Shown one piece after another: positions 1 through 8,354 of a DNA stretch of 54,213 bases. This DNA comes from Akkermansiaceae bacterium (lineage in GTDB: Bacteria; Verrucomicrobiota; Verrucomicrobiia; Verrucomicrobiales; Akkermansiaceae). Under the pieces are notes generated by a model that saw only the letters and a list, made by a program, of their open reading frames with translations, searched no databases and was not told where the DNA came from. A program made the translations under genes and the position numbers. The number at the start of each line of letters is the position of its first letter. The first letter of the stretch is position 1. The DNA is taken from positions 1-54,213 of the forward strand of contig CAJJBR010000054.1 of the NCBI GenBank assembly GCA_905182475.1. Reading direction: 5' to 3'.

Positions 1-2
1 AA

Positions 3-209
3 GGGAAAGCCTGTCGCTTCGTCGCCCTTCGGGCCTCCCCCGAAGTGGTGGCAGCCAGGCGCAAGGAACGCCGGCACAAAGCGAAAGAGAGCGGCAAAAA
101 GCCCTGTGCAAAAGGGTTGATACGCGATGGTTGGCACCTGATGTTGACCAACCTCCCCACCGATCTTGCGGATGCCAGAAAGCTCGCGACGATCCGCTTG
201 CTGGGGTGA
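3..209 (+). pseudogene. IS4-type transposase remnant (C-terminal part)
   Basis: The window opens inside an open frame with no start that ends at a TGA at 207-209. It encodes a basic stretch (ARRKERRHKAK), then GWHLMLTNLP and ADARKLATIRLLG. In IS4-family transposases such a segment precedes the conserved Y-x-x-R-W-x-I-E catalytic block. Here the frame stops just before that block, so the copy cannot be active. The upstream part lies outside the window. The family call rests on pattern recognition, not on a search. Confidence 0.6.
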
Positions 210-517
210 TCAATGTTTCCGGTCAGTTCGGTCTCGTGCAGGTTAAAAGTTTAGAGGACAGATTCCCGATTGTAATCCGAGATGCGCTCCAAGGAGAGGA
301 AATCGAAATGAGTCCCGGCAGCAGGCTACGAATCGTACCGATTCCTCAACTTGTAGCGCTCAAATTGTATGCGGGCGGTCGGGCTTCGGAGGCTGACATC
401 ATCGAGTTGCTCCGGCGAAATCCCCAGGTAGACTTAGAGGGAATCCATAAAATCTGTCGCGGCTACCGACTGCGTGGTTTTGGGGGGATTCTGGAGGAGC
501 TTGGAAAAGAGCTTTAA
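131..517 (+). pseudogene. 5'-truncated nucleotidyltransferase-like protein
   Basis: The credible protein begins around base 210, just after the transposase stop. The first 26 or so codons after the ATG at 131 read the transposase DNA in another frame and look artificial. The rest (RIVPIPQLVALKLYAGGR, then ADIIELLRR) resembles the C-terminal half of AbiEii/DUF6036-type nucleotidyltransferase-like proteins. In those families a basic ALK segment is followed by a helix of the A-D-[IL]-x-E-L-L type. The N-terminal catalytic G-S and D-x-D region is missing. The likely history is that an insertion sequence cut off the 5' end. An internal ATG at 308 could still give a short peptide. Confidence 0.5.
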
Positions 518-534
518 TTGACGGATTATTTCTT

Positions 535-693
535 CTAACGGAGCTGCTCTAGGCGGGAGAGTGGCTTGGAGGGATTATCCAATATGACGATCTGTTTCCT
601 CTCGGAAATGAGCTTCATTCCGGACATTCCAGTGAGAAATACGGCGAATAGAATTAGTGGGTGAGGAGCGAATTTTGAGTATAAGAATATCAT
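535..693 (-). CDS. possible 52-residue membrane microprotein
   Basis: A minus-strand frame starts at ATG 693 and stops at 535. It encodes 52 residues with one hydrophobic segment (PLILFAVFLTGMSG, about residues 12-25), then a basic and polar tail ending in RLEQLR. It lies directly downstream of the zinc-ribbon frame on the same strand, with 21 bases between them. No family is recognised. Such a short frame can occur by chance, so this is tentative. It is listed because it and the zinc-ribbon frame fill a stretch that is otherwise empty. Confidence 0.22.
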   Translation of the reverse strand: MIFLYSKFAPHPLILFAVFLTGMSGMKLISERKQIVILDNPSKPLSRLEQLR

Positions 694-714
694 TACTAGT
701 AGATACCAGATACT

Positions 715-858
715 CTATATGGCCTGCATCAACCAAGGTCTCGCGGCAGCGCAATGAGGGCATAGCCACTTCAGGTCTTTGGCTCCGACTTGATTCCATT
801 TGGTGACAAGAGTATCCGGCTCTCCGCAGGATGGGCAGTTGTAGGGATGTTTTCTCAT
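715..858 (-). CDS. small zinc-ribbon protein, 47 residues
   Basis: This minus-strand frame, ATG at 858 to TAG at 715, encodes 47 residues with two knuckles, CPSCG near residue 8 and CPHC near residue 33. That is the classic C-x2-C ... C-x2-C spacing of a single zinc ribbon. Between them lies a charged beta-rich segment (TLVTKWNQVGAKDLKWL). Small ribbons like this bind nucleic acid or protein partners, but no specific function can be assigned. The methyltransferase is read in the opposite direction from 926, so the two genes diverge. Four well-placed cysteines make chance less likely. Confidence 0.45.
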   Translation of the reverse strand: MRKHPYNCPSCGEPDTLVTKWNQVGAKDLKWLCPHCAAARPWLMQAI

Positions 859-925
859 GATGGGATGGTGGAGCCTTGAGTCGTGTATTATGGTGCCCTA
901 TTTCTTGGGCATGGAGGCGGAGGAA

Positions 926-1516
926 ATGGCGGGGAATTACGATAAGATCGCTGGTCACTGGGCGGGGGAGAAATTCAATATTGTGAACGGGATGGAGCAG
1001 CACCGGAGGGCTTTGAAGTTTTTGAAAGGGCGTGGGGCGGCGATTGATTTGGGGTGCGGGTCGAGTGGCAGGTTTATTGGGCTGATGGCGGGGGAGGGTT
1101 TCGAGAGTGTGGAGGGTTTGGATTTTTCTGAGGAAATGGTGAAGCTAGCTCGGGAGAAGAGCCCCGGAGTAGAGATTCATTATGCGGATGTCTGTGAGTG
1201 GGAGTTTTCGAGGAAATACGATTTTATCTCCGGTTGGGACGGGATCTGGCATGTGCCGCTGGTGAAGCAGGAGCCGCTGTTAGAAAAGATTTGCGGGGCG
1301 CTGGCTCCAGGCGGGGTTTCCATTTTTACGACGGGTGGGTTGGCTGAATCGGGGGACGTGACCAACCCTTTCCTAGGTGTCCCGCTCTACACTGCGGCTC
1401 TTGGGATTCCGAAGATTTTGGAGGTGGTTGCGCGGAGCGGATGCATTGTAAGGCATTTGGAATACGACCAGTATCCGGAGATTCAATTGGTTTTGGTGGT
1501 GCAGAAGACGCAGTAG
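926..1516 (+). CDS. class I SAM-dependent methyltransferase
   Basis: This is a soluble Rossmann-fold methyltransferase. Motif I is AAIDLGCGSSGRFI, followed by the acidic ribose-binding end of beta-2 (VEGLDFSEEMV), an adenine-site acidic residue (HYADVCEW) and the post-motif region LAPGGVSIFTTGG. It is closest in style to the Methyltransf_25/UbiE-like small-molecule enzymes, and the substrate is unknown. The ATG at 926 is chosen because GGAGG at 913-917 is well spaced for it. ATGs at 857 and 911 are in frame but lack such a site. The kinase-like gene follows after 17 bases on the same strand and may be co-transcribed. Confidence 0.8.
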   Translation: MAGNYDKIAGHWAGEKFNIVNGMEQHRRALKFLKGRGAAIDLGCGSSGRFIGLMAGEGFESVEGLDFSEEMVKLAREKSPGVEIHYADVCEWEFSRKYDFISGWDGIWHVPLVKQEPLLEKICGALAPGGVSIFTTGGLAESGDVTNPFLGVPLYTAALGIPKILEVVARSGCIVRHLEYDQYPEIQLVLVVQKTQ

Positions 1517-1533
1517 TGATATAATGCCTTTTT

Positions 1534-4059
1534 ATGAAATTGCCTAAAATGAATGGCTTGGAGGTGCTCGGATTGATCGGGGCGGGTGAGAGCGGACGTG
1601 TTTTCGGTGCGAAGGACAATGCTGGCCGGATCTGGGCGGTGAAAGTTTTCGAAGGAATGGCGATCAATCGCGGGCTGCTTGCGAAGATGACTTCCCGGCT
1701 GGAAGCGGGCGGCTGGCCGGAGGGAGTGATGGTTCTGAACTCGGCGGATTTCGAAGGCAGGCCGGCCTGCTGGGTGATGCCGATGTATGCGGAGATGGAA
1801 GGTGGCGGAGAGGGGCCTTTGTGGAGGGTGAAAACGCTCCAGCATTCCATGGCTGCTCATCCGGGTGAGCTGACTTGGGAGCTGGTGAAGGCGATTGGAA
1901 ATGCTCTCGCGGGAATGCACGCACGGCGTGTCCCGCATGGGAACCTGAAGCCGGGGAACGTGCTTTTCGATAAATCGGGACAGGTGAAGCTGACCGACTG
2001 GACGCTGGGAAATATGCCGGGAATCACCCATTTCGATTACACGGATGCGCTTCTCTACCAAGCTCCCGAGCAACTCGTTGATCCTGACGGATATTTCGAA
2101 GAGGCAGGTTACAGGTGGGACGTATTTTCCTTTGGGGTTCTTGCCTACAGGCTCCTGACCGGTTCGTTTCCACGGTGTAATGAAACGTTTCAGTCGGTTG
2201 CTCCTGCAGCTGGAGAAACGAATAGGGAGGGGATCCACGCGGATGCGGCAAAGATGGCGAAGAACCTGATATCCCAGGTCGATTTTGTATGGCCTGCCGA
2301 GGCTAGCAACGATTTGGAAGAAGGTTACAGGGGTTGGATTAACAGGTGCCTTGATCTGGTTCCTGAGAACCGGCCGGTATCGATGGTGGAGCTGATGGCC
2401 GGTTTTGAAAAGGTCGAGACCAGGGTCGAGGGCGAGGAATCGAGGGAGAAGCTGATGGATCAGCGCCGCAGGGCGGAGCGCTCATCAAGGCGGGTGATCT
2501 TTGTTGCCGGGATGGCAGCCGCCGCGTGTTTCGTGCTCTGCGGGCTTTGGTATCTCACGAACACCCAGCTCCGCCACGAACAGGGTGAGCGCGAGAGGGA
2601 GAAGATGTTGCTCGATACGAAAGCGACGGAGGCGGTGGATAAAATGTCCGAGGCCGTTCTGCATAAAGACGAGGCCGAGCAGGCGTTGGAGTATGAGCGC
2701 GATCTCGGGCTGGCGCGCCTTGAAGCGTCGCGTCTGATTGGCGACAGACTGTTCGGCTGGGCGATGGAAAAAGGGCGAAGGAATCTGCCGTCACTGGATG
2801 GCAGGGAGCTTCGATTGAAACGGTTGCAGAGGTTTTTCGAGGATTTCTTGAGGCGTACGGCGGAGATTAAGAAGCTTGATGATGAGCGTGCTAGGGTAAG
2901 GCTCCAGCTTGCCGAAGTTGCGCTGGCTGCGGGTGATAGCGATGCCTCGGCAGCGCGGCTGGGGGAGGCGATCGACGGCTGGACGGGCGCGATGGATGGC
3001 GAGATGAAACTGCGGATCGGTCGTAACGCCTTGCTGCTTGCACTTTTGAAACAGGAGAAATCCGAAGAAGATACGGCAGGTGCATTTGCCATAGCTCGGA
3101 AGTCTCTTGAGGAAGTTCCCGCTGCGGAAGTGGATAGGGAACGGTTGGAACAGCTTGTGGCGATTCTCGATTTTCACGAAGCGAAACTCCTCGCTGCAAA
3201 CGGTGAGGACGGGAAGGCGCTGGAGCAACTGATGGGAGCCACGCAAAAGCTCAACGAACTCGCGGATGCAAGGCCGGATGCTGCGGTACTGCGCTCGGAA
3301 TTGGCGAAGTGCTATTTGTCCTCCGCGACGATTCTGGAAGGAATTGGGAAACTAGGCGATGCGCGAGAGGTGAGGACTCTGGCCGCAGCGGAAATGGTGA
3401 AGGTTTTGAAAGGCAATCCCGGCGATGTGACTTTGCGTCTGGCCTTGGCTGGCTGCTATGGCGCGATGGCCGAGGCATCGGTTCTCTCGGGTGATGTTGG
3501 TGCTGCCGAAGCTGCTTCGACCGAGGCGATGAAGCTGCTGGATGGTATTTTGAAAGAGCGTCCCGACGCCACTGTTGCGGCAACGAGGAAGGCGGCACAG
3601 CTCGGTTTGCAAGCCGGTATGCTACGTGATCAAGGAAAGGCGAAAGAAGCGATGAAAGCATTTGAGGAGGGGATTTCTCTTCTGGAATGGCAGGGGGAAC
3701 GCGATGCCTTGGTGGACTACAGGCTAGCTCTGCTGTGGTGGCAGAAGGGACGCATGCTTGGTTTTGACGGGAAAAAAAGTGAGGAGATCCTCCTACTTCT
3801 GAAGGCGCGGGAGGCTCTGCGCGAGTTGGAAGCGGAGGGTGGCAAGGGGATGCTCGGCACAGAGGAGCTACAGCGCTCGAGTGCCTACCTTCTCGGTGAC
3901 CTTGCCCACGCGCTGGAGCTGGCGGAGAAAGCCGCGGATGCGAAAAATATTTATCGGGAAGCTGTCGTTTTGTGGGAAAGGTTGCTCAAGTCGCGGCCAC
4001 AGAGCGAAGAATATCGCGAAGGGCTGGAGTGGATATGCCAGAGGGCGAAGGGTGTTTGA
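1534..4059 (+). CDS. membrane-anchored Ser/Thr pseudokinase with helical (TPR-like) C-terminal region
   Basis: Residues 9-290 form a eukaryotic-type protein kinase fold: glycine loop GAGESGRVFG, ATP-binding Lys37 (AVKVF), APEQL, and DVFSFGVLAYRLLTG in subdomain IX. The catalytic loop reads HGNLKPGN (135-142), so Asn137 replaces the catalytic Asp of HRD. The DFG motif reads DWT, keeping the metal-binding Asp. ATP binding is plausible but phosphotransfer is doubtful. A single transmembrane helix (about 325-345) separates the cytoplasmic kinase-like domain from a 490-residue Ala/Glu/Leu-rich helical region that looks like degenerate TPR repeats, with a short charged coiled coil first. Such proteins are common in Planctomycetes and Verrucomicrobia, often as signalling scaffolds. 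The partner is unknown. Confidence 0.82.
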   Translation: MKLPKMNGLEVLGLIGAGESGRVFGAKDNAGRIWAVKVFEGMAINRGLLAKMTSRLEAGGWPEGVMVLNSADFEGRPACWVMPMYAEMEGGGEGPLWRVKTLQHSMAAHPGELTWELVKAIGNALAGMHARRVPHGNLKPGNVLFDKSGQVKLTDWTLGNMPGITHFDYTDALLYQAPEQLVDPDGYFEEAGYRWDVFSFGVLAYRLLTGSFPRCNETFQSVAPAAGETNREGIHADAAKMAKNLISQVDFVWPAEASNDLEEGYRGWINRCLDLVPENRPVSMVELMAGFEKVETRVEGEESREKLMDQRRRAERSSRRVIFVAGMAAAACFVLCGLWYLTNTQLRHEQGEREREKMLLDTKATEAVDKMSEAVLHKDEAEQALEYERDLGLARLEASRLIGDRLFGWAMEKGRRNLPSLDGRELRLKRLQRFFEDFLRRTAEIKKLDDERARVRLQLAEVALAAGDSDASAARLGEAIDGWTGAMDGEMKLRIGRNALLLALLKQEKSEEDTAGAFAIARKSLEEVPAAEVDRERLEQLVAILDFHEAKLLAANGEDGKALEQLMGATQKLNELADARPDAAVLRSELAKCYLSSATILEGIGKLGDAREVRTLAAAEMVKVLKGNPGDVTLRLALAGCYGAMAEASVLSGDVGAAEAASTEAMKLLDGILKERPDATVAATRKAAQLGLQAGMLRDQGKAKEAMKAFEEGISLLEWQGERDALVDYRLALLWWQKGRMLGFDGKKSEEILLLLKAREALRELEAEGGKGMLGTEELQRSSAYLLGDLAHALELAEKAADAKNIYREAVVLWERLLKSRPQSEEYREGLEWICQRAKGV

Positions 4060-4074
4060 AAGCCCCCTACTGAA

Positions 4075-4875
4075 TCAATCTTTCGTATCTCCTTTTCCTG
4101 CCATGAGCGGGTAAACGATACCTGCCAGCGCCGCGCCAAGGATAGGAGCGACCCAGAAGAGCCAGAGCTGCTGAATGGCCCAGCCACCTACGAATACTGC
4201 AGGGCCTGAGCTGCGCGCGGGGTTCACGGAAAGATTTGTGACAGGAATGCCGATGAGGTGAATGAGGGTGAGTCCAAGGCCAATCGCAATTGGTGCGAAG
4301 CCAGCTGGTGCGCGCCTATCGGTGGCTCCGAGGATGATCATCAGGAAGAAGAAAGTAAGCACTACCTCCGCGACGAGTGCAGACATAAGGGCGTATTTGC
4401 CGGGTGAATGGGGACTGAAGCCGTTTGCTGCGAATCCGTCCGAGAACGCAAAACCATCCTGGCCGCTGGCGATGATGCCTAGCACGCCTGCACCGGCGAT
4501 GGCTCCGATGACTTGCACCGCGATGTAGGGAAGTGCTTCCGGCTTCGGATGACGACTTGCAACAACAAGACCGATGGTGACTGCTGGATTGAGATGGCAG
4601 CCGGAGATATGGCCAATCGCGTAGGCCATTGTCATCACCGTAAGGCCGAACGCGAGGGATACTCCGACCAGGCCTATTCCAAGGTTGATGGGGGTTTGAC
4701 TTTCAGTGGTGAAAAATGCAGCGGCAAGAACTGCGCTACCGCAGCCACCGAATACGAGCCAGAATGTTCCAAAAAATTCGGCGATGAGTTTGTTTTTTAA
4801 CAAAACATAACATAACACTGACTTTTGAATATGAATGTGCTGAAAAGAAAAATCCCCTCGCGGCGTTTCCTTCAC
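4075..4875 (-). CDS. aqpZ: aquaporin Z-type water channel (MIP family)
   Basis: This six-helix major intrinsic protein has both half-helix signatures, HLNPAVT and SVNPARS, and the N-terminal aquaporin hallmark [24 protein letters not shown]. The loop [11 protein letters not shown] carries the selectivity-filter His of AqpZ. The position of E. coli Thr183 is Leu here, while the filter Arg of NPAR is kept. It should sit in the inner membrane and conduct water. The first in-frame ATG is at 4875, but family proteins start only a few residues before KLIAEFFG. The GTG at 4818 is therefore a likelier start, and the first 19 residues may be untranslated. The gene is convergent with the pseudokinase. 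Confidence 0.9.
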   Translation of the reverse strand: MKETPRGDFSFQHIHIQKSVLCYVLLKNKLIAEFFGTFWLVFGGCGSAVLAAAFFTTESQTPINLGIGLVGVSLAFGLTVMTMAYAIGHISGCHLNPAVTIGLVVASRHPKPEALPYIAVQVIGAIAGAGVLGIIASGQDGFAFSDGFAANGFSPHSPGKYALMSALVAEVVLTFFFLMIILGATDRRAPAGFAPIAIGLGLTLIHLIGIPVTNLSVNPARSSGPAVFVGGWAIQQLWLFWVAPILGAALAGIVYPLMAGKGDTKD

Positions 4876-4911
4876 ATCGTTTCCTATGATCCCAATCTGG
4901 TGTCTCTGGGG

Positions 4912-7041
4912 CTACTTCAATGCCTGTAGGTATCTCTCGCGGAGGTGGGTCGATTGTGACTGGGCTGCGGCGAGTTTTTTTGTCGTAGAATCGATCTCTC
5001 GGTGGAAACGGGCAAGTTCCGTCTCTTTCTCATGAAGCGTGTCTTCGAGATTTTTCACTGATGCATCGAGAGCGCGCAGTGTTCCTTTCGCTTCCTCAAG
5101 GTGAATACCCTGCAGTGTCGTTTTCTCTAGCGCAGCGGCAAATTCATTCCGCTGGGATCGTTTTCTGTTGAGCTGTTCGGTCGGCGATTCCAGATCCGTG
5201 AGTGATTGCCGGAAGGTATCAATTTTCTCCTCGTTTTGCTGGACGAGAATGCGGGCTTGGGACGCGGCTTTGAGTGCGTGGGTGTTGATGGCTGCGGCGG
5301 ACCAGGATTTCTCACGGGATCGGAGAAGTTCGATCTCGGCGAGGGCGGATTCGATATTCTTTTTCTCGGCTCCGCTGTCCTTGCCTGCTTCTTCTACCGC
5401 TTTTCGAGCGGCTTCGATTTGTTTGCGTCTCGGTTCGAGACGGGCTTGTGCAGCGGTGCAGGTTTTATCTGCGGCCTGGCGTGCGGTGTTGGCTTTCTCA
5501 ACTTCGAGGGGCGGGATTTCCGGAGTGGCTTTAAGATTTGCGAGACGCTGGTTGGCTTCGTTCAATCCCTTGATTGAAGCTTGAAGGATTAACTTTGCCT
5601 GGTGATGGGTTTTCTCGGCTGCCTTGAGGGCGTCTGTGGTGGATTGGATTGATTTTTTCCTTACGTCTTCGGCCGCTTCTGCGGCATCGATTTTTTCCTG
5701 TGCGCTGGTGATGAGTGTTGAGATCTGTTGGAGGCGGGTCTCGATGGTAGGCGGGTTGGTCGGGAACGATTGGAGTTCGGGAGTCCCTTTTTTCTCAGCG
5801 GAAAAAGCATGGATGTTACCGAAGGCGTCGGCGACGAATGCGGTCTTGTTTTCGAAATCGACGGCAGTAGCAGTGGCGAGGGCTGGAAGTTTTATTTCCC
5901 GGAGCAGGGTGAAATCGGATTTCCAGAGCTTCGCCTTGTTGTCGCGACCGGCGGTGATGAAGGTGCCGTTTTTCGCGAAGGCGAAGGCGGTGACTCCGCC
6001 GAGATGGGCATCGATTTTTTTGACTTCGTTGCCGTTGTTCATTTCCCAGAAACGCACTGTGCCGTCTTCGGGCGCGGTGCCTAGGAGGTTGGAATCCGAG
6101 CGGAAGGAGAGCGCGGTGATTCCTGCTTGGTGGGCGCGGAGGATACCGTCGGGTGAAATATCGAGAGCAGTAATCCAGTCCGTGTGTTTTTTGATGGACT
6201 GGATTTGTTTGCCGGTCTGGGTGTCCCAGAGTTTGAGGAGCTTCGATGGGCCGCCGGTCGCGACGATGTCAAAGCCGGGGCGGATATCTGCTGCTAGGAT
6301 GGAATCGAACTCTTTTCCTGCAGTGACGACTCGGGATCCATTGGTGACATCGAAGGTGATCGTGAAGCCGTTTTTCCCGGGAATGCCGCCGCCTACGATG
6401 AGGTAGCGGGCGTCCGGGGTGAAAGCCAGCGAGATGGGATGGCCCTCCGGGAAAGGAAGGATTCCGACCAGTTCGAGTGTTTCGGTGTTGTGCAGGAGTA
6501 TCTGTTTTTGGCTGGTAACGGCGAGAAGCGGAGCCCTCGGCGAAGTGGCGATTGCGTGGACTGCGGAAGGGCGCTCGGTTACGATTGGTGGCTCCAGCAG
6601 GATGTGCTCCGGGATGGGCGGCGACCCTTCGGGTTTTGCTGAAAGATCGGAGCGGAGGGCGGTTTGGAATTTCGGTTTCGAAGGCTTGCGGGCTTTCGAT
6701 GATTTGTTTTCCAAGAGACCACCTGCTATCCATTTCGAAAGGATCTCGATGTCCTTGGCAGAAAATCTCTCACACTCCGGCGGCATTTTCGGCTCGGCGG
6801 TTCGCATAACTGCATTGATGAGCGTGGAGGAGGTATCGCCTGGTTCGACGACTTTTCCTGAGGAGCCGCCCTTCATGGCTCCGGCGAAATTCAAGAGATC
6901 GAGTCCGCCCTTGGTCTTGTCTGGGTTGTGGCAGTTCAGGCAGGATTGCTCGAAAATCGCCAGCACATGGTCGTCATACGAGATCTTCTCCTGTGCGGGA
7001 AGGATCTGGATGAGGAAGATGGGAAGAAGTAGCTGACGCAT
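4912..7041 (-). CDS. PSCyt1 cytochrome-domain protein with WD40 repeats and a coiled-coil tail
   Basis: A signal peptide (cleavage likely near PAQ, residue 17) precedes a planctomycete-type cytochrome c domain with heme motif CLNCH at 34-38. This is followed by GGLDLLNFAGAMKGGSSG and the MPPE segment typical of PSCyt1. Residues from about 150 to 420 contain degenerate WD40 repeats ending in forms such as KLWDT, RFWEM and KLWKS. The last 280 residues are a long charged coiled coil rich in Ala, Glu, Lys and Gln. It is presumably periplasmic or surface-bound. PSCyt1-WD40 proteins often neighbour DUF1549/DUF1553 genes, but here the gene stands alone. Substrate and redox role are unknown. Confidence 0.82.
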   Translation of the reverse strand: MRQLLLPIFLIQILPAQEKISYDDHVLAIFEQSCLNCHNPDKTKGGLDLLNFAGAMKGGSSGKVVEPGDTSSTLINAVMRTAEPKMPPECERFSAKDIEILSKWIAGGLLENKSSKARKPSKPKFQTALRSDLSAKPEGSPPIPEHILLEPPIVTERPSAVHAIATSPRAPLLAVTSQKQILLHNTETLELVGILPFPEGHPISLAFTPDARYLIVGGGIPGKNGFTITFDVTNGSRVVTAGKEFDSILAADIRPGFDIVATGGPSKLLKLWDTQTGKQIQSIKKHTDWITALDISPDGILRAHQAGITALSFRSDSNLLGTAPEDGTVRFWEMNNGNEVKKIDAHLGGVTAFAFAKNGTFITAGRDNKAKLWKSDFTLLREIKLPALATATAVDFENKTAFVADAFGNIHAFSAEKKGTPELQSFPTNPPTIETRLQQISTLITSAQEKIDAAEAAEDVRKKSIQSTTDALKAAEKTHHQAKLILQASIKGLNEANQRLANLKATPEIPPLEVEKANTARQAADKTCTAAQARLEPRRKQIEAARKAVEEAGKDSGAEKKNIESALAEIELLRSREKSWSAAAINTHALKAASQARILVQQNEEKIDTFRQSLTDLESPTEQLNRKRSQRNEFAAALEKTTLQGIHLEEAKGTLRALDASVKNLEDTLHEKETELARFHREIDSTTKKLAAAQSQSTHLRERYLQALK

Positions 7042-7146
7042 TGCGATTCAGGACATACGGGGGGATTCGTGGTGTTTTTTCACGAATTCCGGTACCAGTC
7101 GTCTTTCATTTGACGGAAGCGGAAGGTGGACGCATCCTCCCGCACG

Positions 7147-7629
7147 ATGACTGCTACGAAACGGGTTCTCTTTGTATGTACCGGCAACACCTGCCGCAGC
7201 CCCATGGCCGAGGCTCTTTTCCGCAAGGCGGTGGAGGGTAGGGAGGATTACTCGGTGAAATCCGCCGGAGTGGCGGCCTCGAAAGGCGCGCAGTGCAGCC
7301 GGGAGACGGAACAGATTGTCACTCTTCTCAAGGCTCCGCTGGATGGATTTTCAAGTAGCCCTGTGAGCGCGCAACTTTTGGAGGAGGCAACCCACGTGTT
7401 CACGATGACTCGCGGGCACCTTGCTATTTTAGAAGACCATTTCCCGGAGTTTTCCGACAAATACTATCTCGCATGCGAATTCGTGGACATCGCAGGAAGA
7501 GGACTGGGCGCGGATGTGCCTGATCCTATCGGGATGGGGAAAATGGCTTACCAAGACGTCGCGAAGGTGTTTGACGAAGCGATCCCGGCGATTATTTCCT
7601 ACATTGACCAGACGAGCACAGCTAAGTGA
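7147..7629 (+). CDS. low-molecular-weight protein phosphatase (Tyr/Arg phosphatase family)
   Basis: The protein opens with the LMW-PTP P-loop VCTGNTCRSPMAE, giving the C-x5-R active site in which the Cys is the nucleophile. The late DVPDPIGMG provides the DP general-acid loop. The second P-loop residue pattern T-G-N-T resembles protein-arginine phosphatases of the YwlE type (Thr after Cys) rather than classical tyrosine phosphatases. A Tyr-versus-Arg preference cannot be settled from sequence alone. The ATG at 7147 fits the family start (MTATKRVLFVC). A GTG at 7126 preceded by GGAAG is an alternative and adds seven residues. It diverges from the cytochrome gene at 7041. Confidence 0.85.
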   Translation: MTATKRVLFVCTGNTCRSPMAEALFRKAVEGREDYSVKSAGVAASKGAQCSRETEQIVTLLKAPLDGFSSSPVSAQLLEEATHVFTMTRGHLAILEDHFPEFSDKYYLACEFVDIAGRGLGADVPDPIGMGKMAYQDVAKVFDEAIPAIISYIDQTSTAK

Positions 7630-7701
7630 AGCGGATCACGGCTCCCATTCCCGGATGAATTTCTGGTCGTCTTCGGAGAGTTGAGCGAGAAACGGCGAAG
7701 C

Positions 7702-8247
7702 TTAGACCATTCCGAGTTTCATTTTACCTTCCTCGGTAATCATGTCCTGGTTCCATGCAGGATCCCAGACGAGTTCGACGTTCGCTTCGTCGATGCCGTC
7801 GATGGTCATGACCTTGGCCTGAGCATCCGCTGCGATGACCGGACCCATTCCGCAACCGGGGGCTGTGAGTGTCATTTTCACCTCTACGATCTTTTTGTCA
7901 TCCACCTGATTGATGGCACAGTCATAAACTAGACCGAGATTCACGATATCTACGGGGATTTCGGGATCATAAACACCTTTCAACTGCGCCCAGACCTGCT
8001 CTTCGAGAGGGGCGTCCTTGAGGCGGACTGTTTCGGATTGTTTCTTCGCCTCTTCCTCGGCATTAACCCCGAGAGCATCGGCATCCTGCGAGGAAATGCG
8101 GGCAAGTCCCTGGGAGGTCGCGACAGTGTATGTGCCGCCGAGGCGCTGGGTGATGAAGACGGCTGTGCCTACGGGCAGGGTCAGCGAATCGCCACTGGGA
8201 ATTTGGACGGCATTGACCTCGCGGGTGAGTTTGATTTCATCGTGCAT
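7702..8247 (-). CDS. sufT: SufT-type Fe-S cluster assembly protein (DUF59/MIP18 family)
   Basis: The C-terminal half is a MIP18/DUF59 domain: VWAQLKGVYDPEIPVDIVNLG, then MTLTAPGCGMGPVIA with the conserved Cys, and VELVWDPAWNQDMI near the end. The N-terminal third (SLTLPVGTAVFITQRLGGTYTV) is the extension typical of SufT proteins, which help mature Fe-S proteins together with the SUF machinery. No other suf gene is adjacent. The ATG at 8247 gives MHDEIKLTREV. A TTG at 8268 in frame is less likely. It is divergent from cdaA, about 107 bases away, so the two share an intergenic promoter region. Confidence 0.88.
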   Translation of the reverse strand: MHDEIKLTREVNAVQIPSGDSLTLPVGTAVFITQRLGGTYTVATSQGLARISSQDADALGVNAEEEAKKQSETVRLKDAPLEEQVWAQLKGVYDPEIPVDIVNLGLVYDCAINQVDDKKIVEVKMTLTAPGCGMGPVIAADAQAKVMTIDGIDEANVELVWDPAWNQDMITEEGKMKLGMV

Positions 8248-8354
8248 GTGGGCACTGAAAGCCAGCAACCGGGCGGTGGCAAGGCGGTTATTGTCGTCAA
8301 TAACGTTTCATAAGTGACAGAAGTAGATGATCGAGGTAGTTTTCTTAGGTAGGC

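Noticed and set aside
575..1003. 142-codon minus-strand frame overlapping the methyltransferase start
   Set aside because: It has no recognisable features, is rich in His/Ser/Arg as antisense frames are, and conflicts with the methyltransferase and the zinc-ribbon frame.
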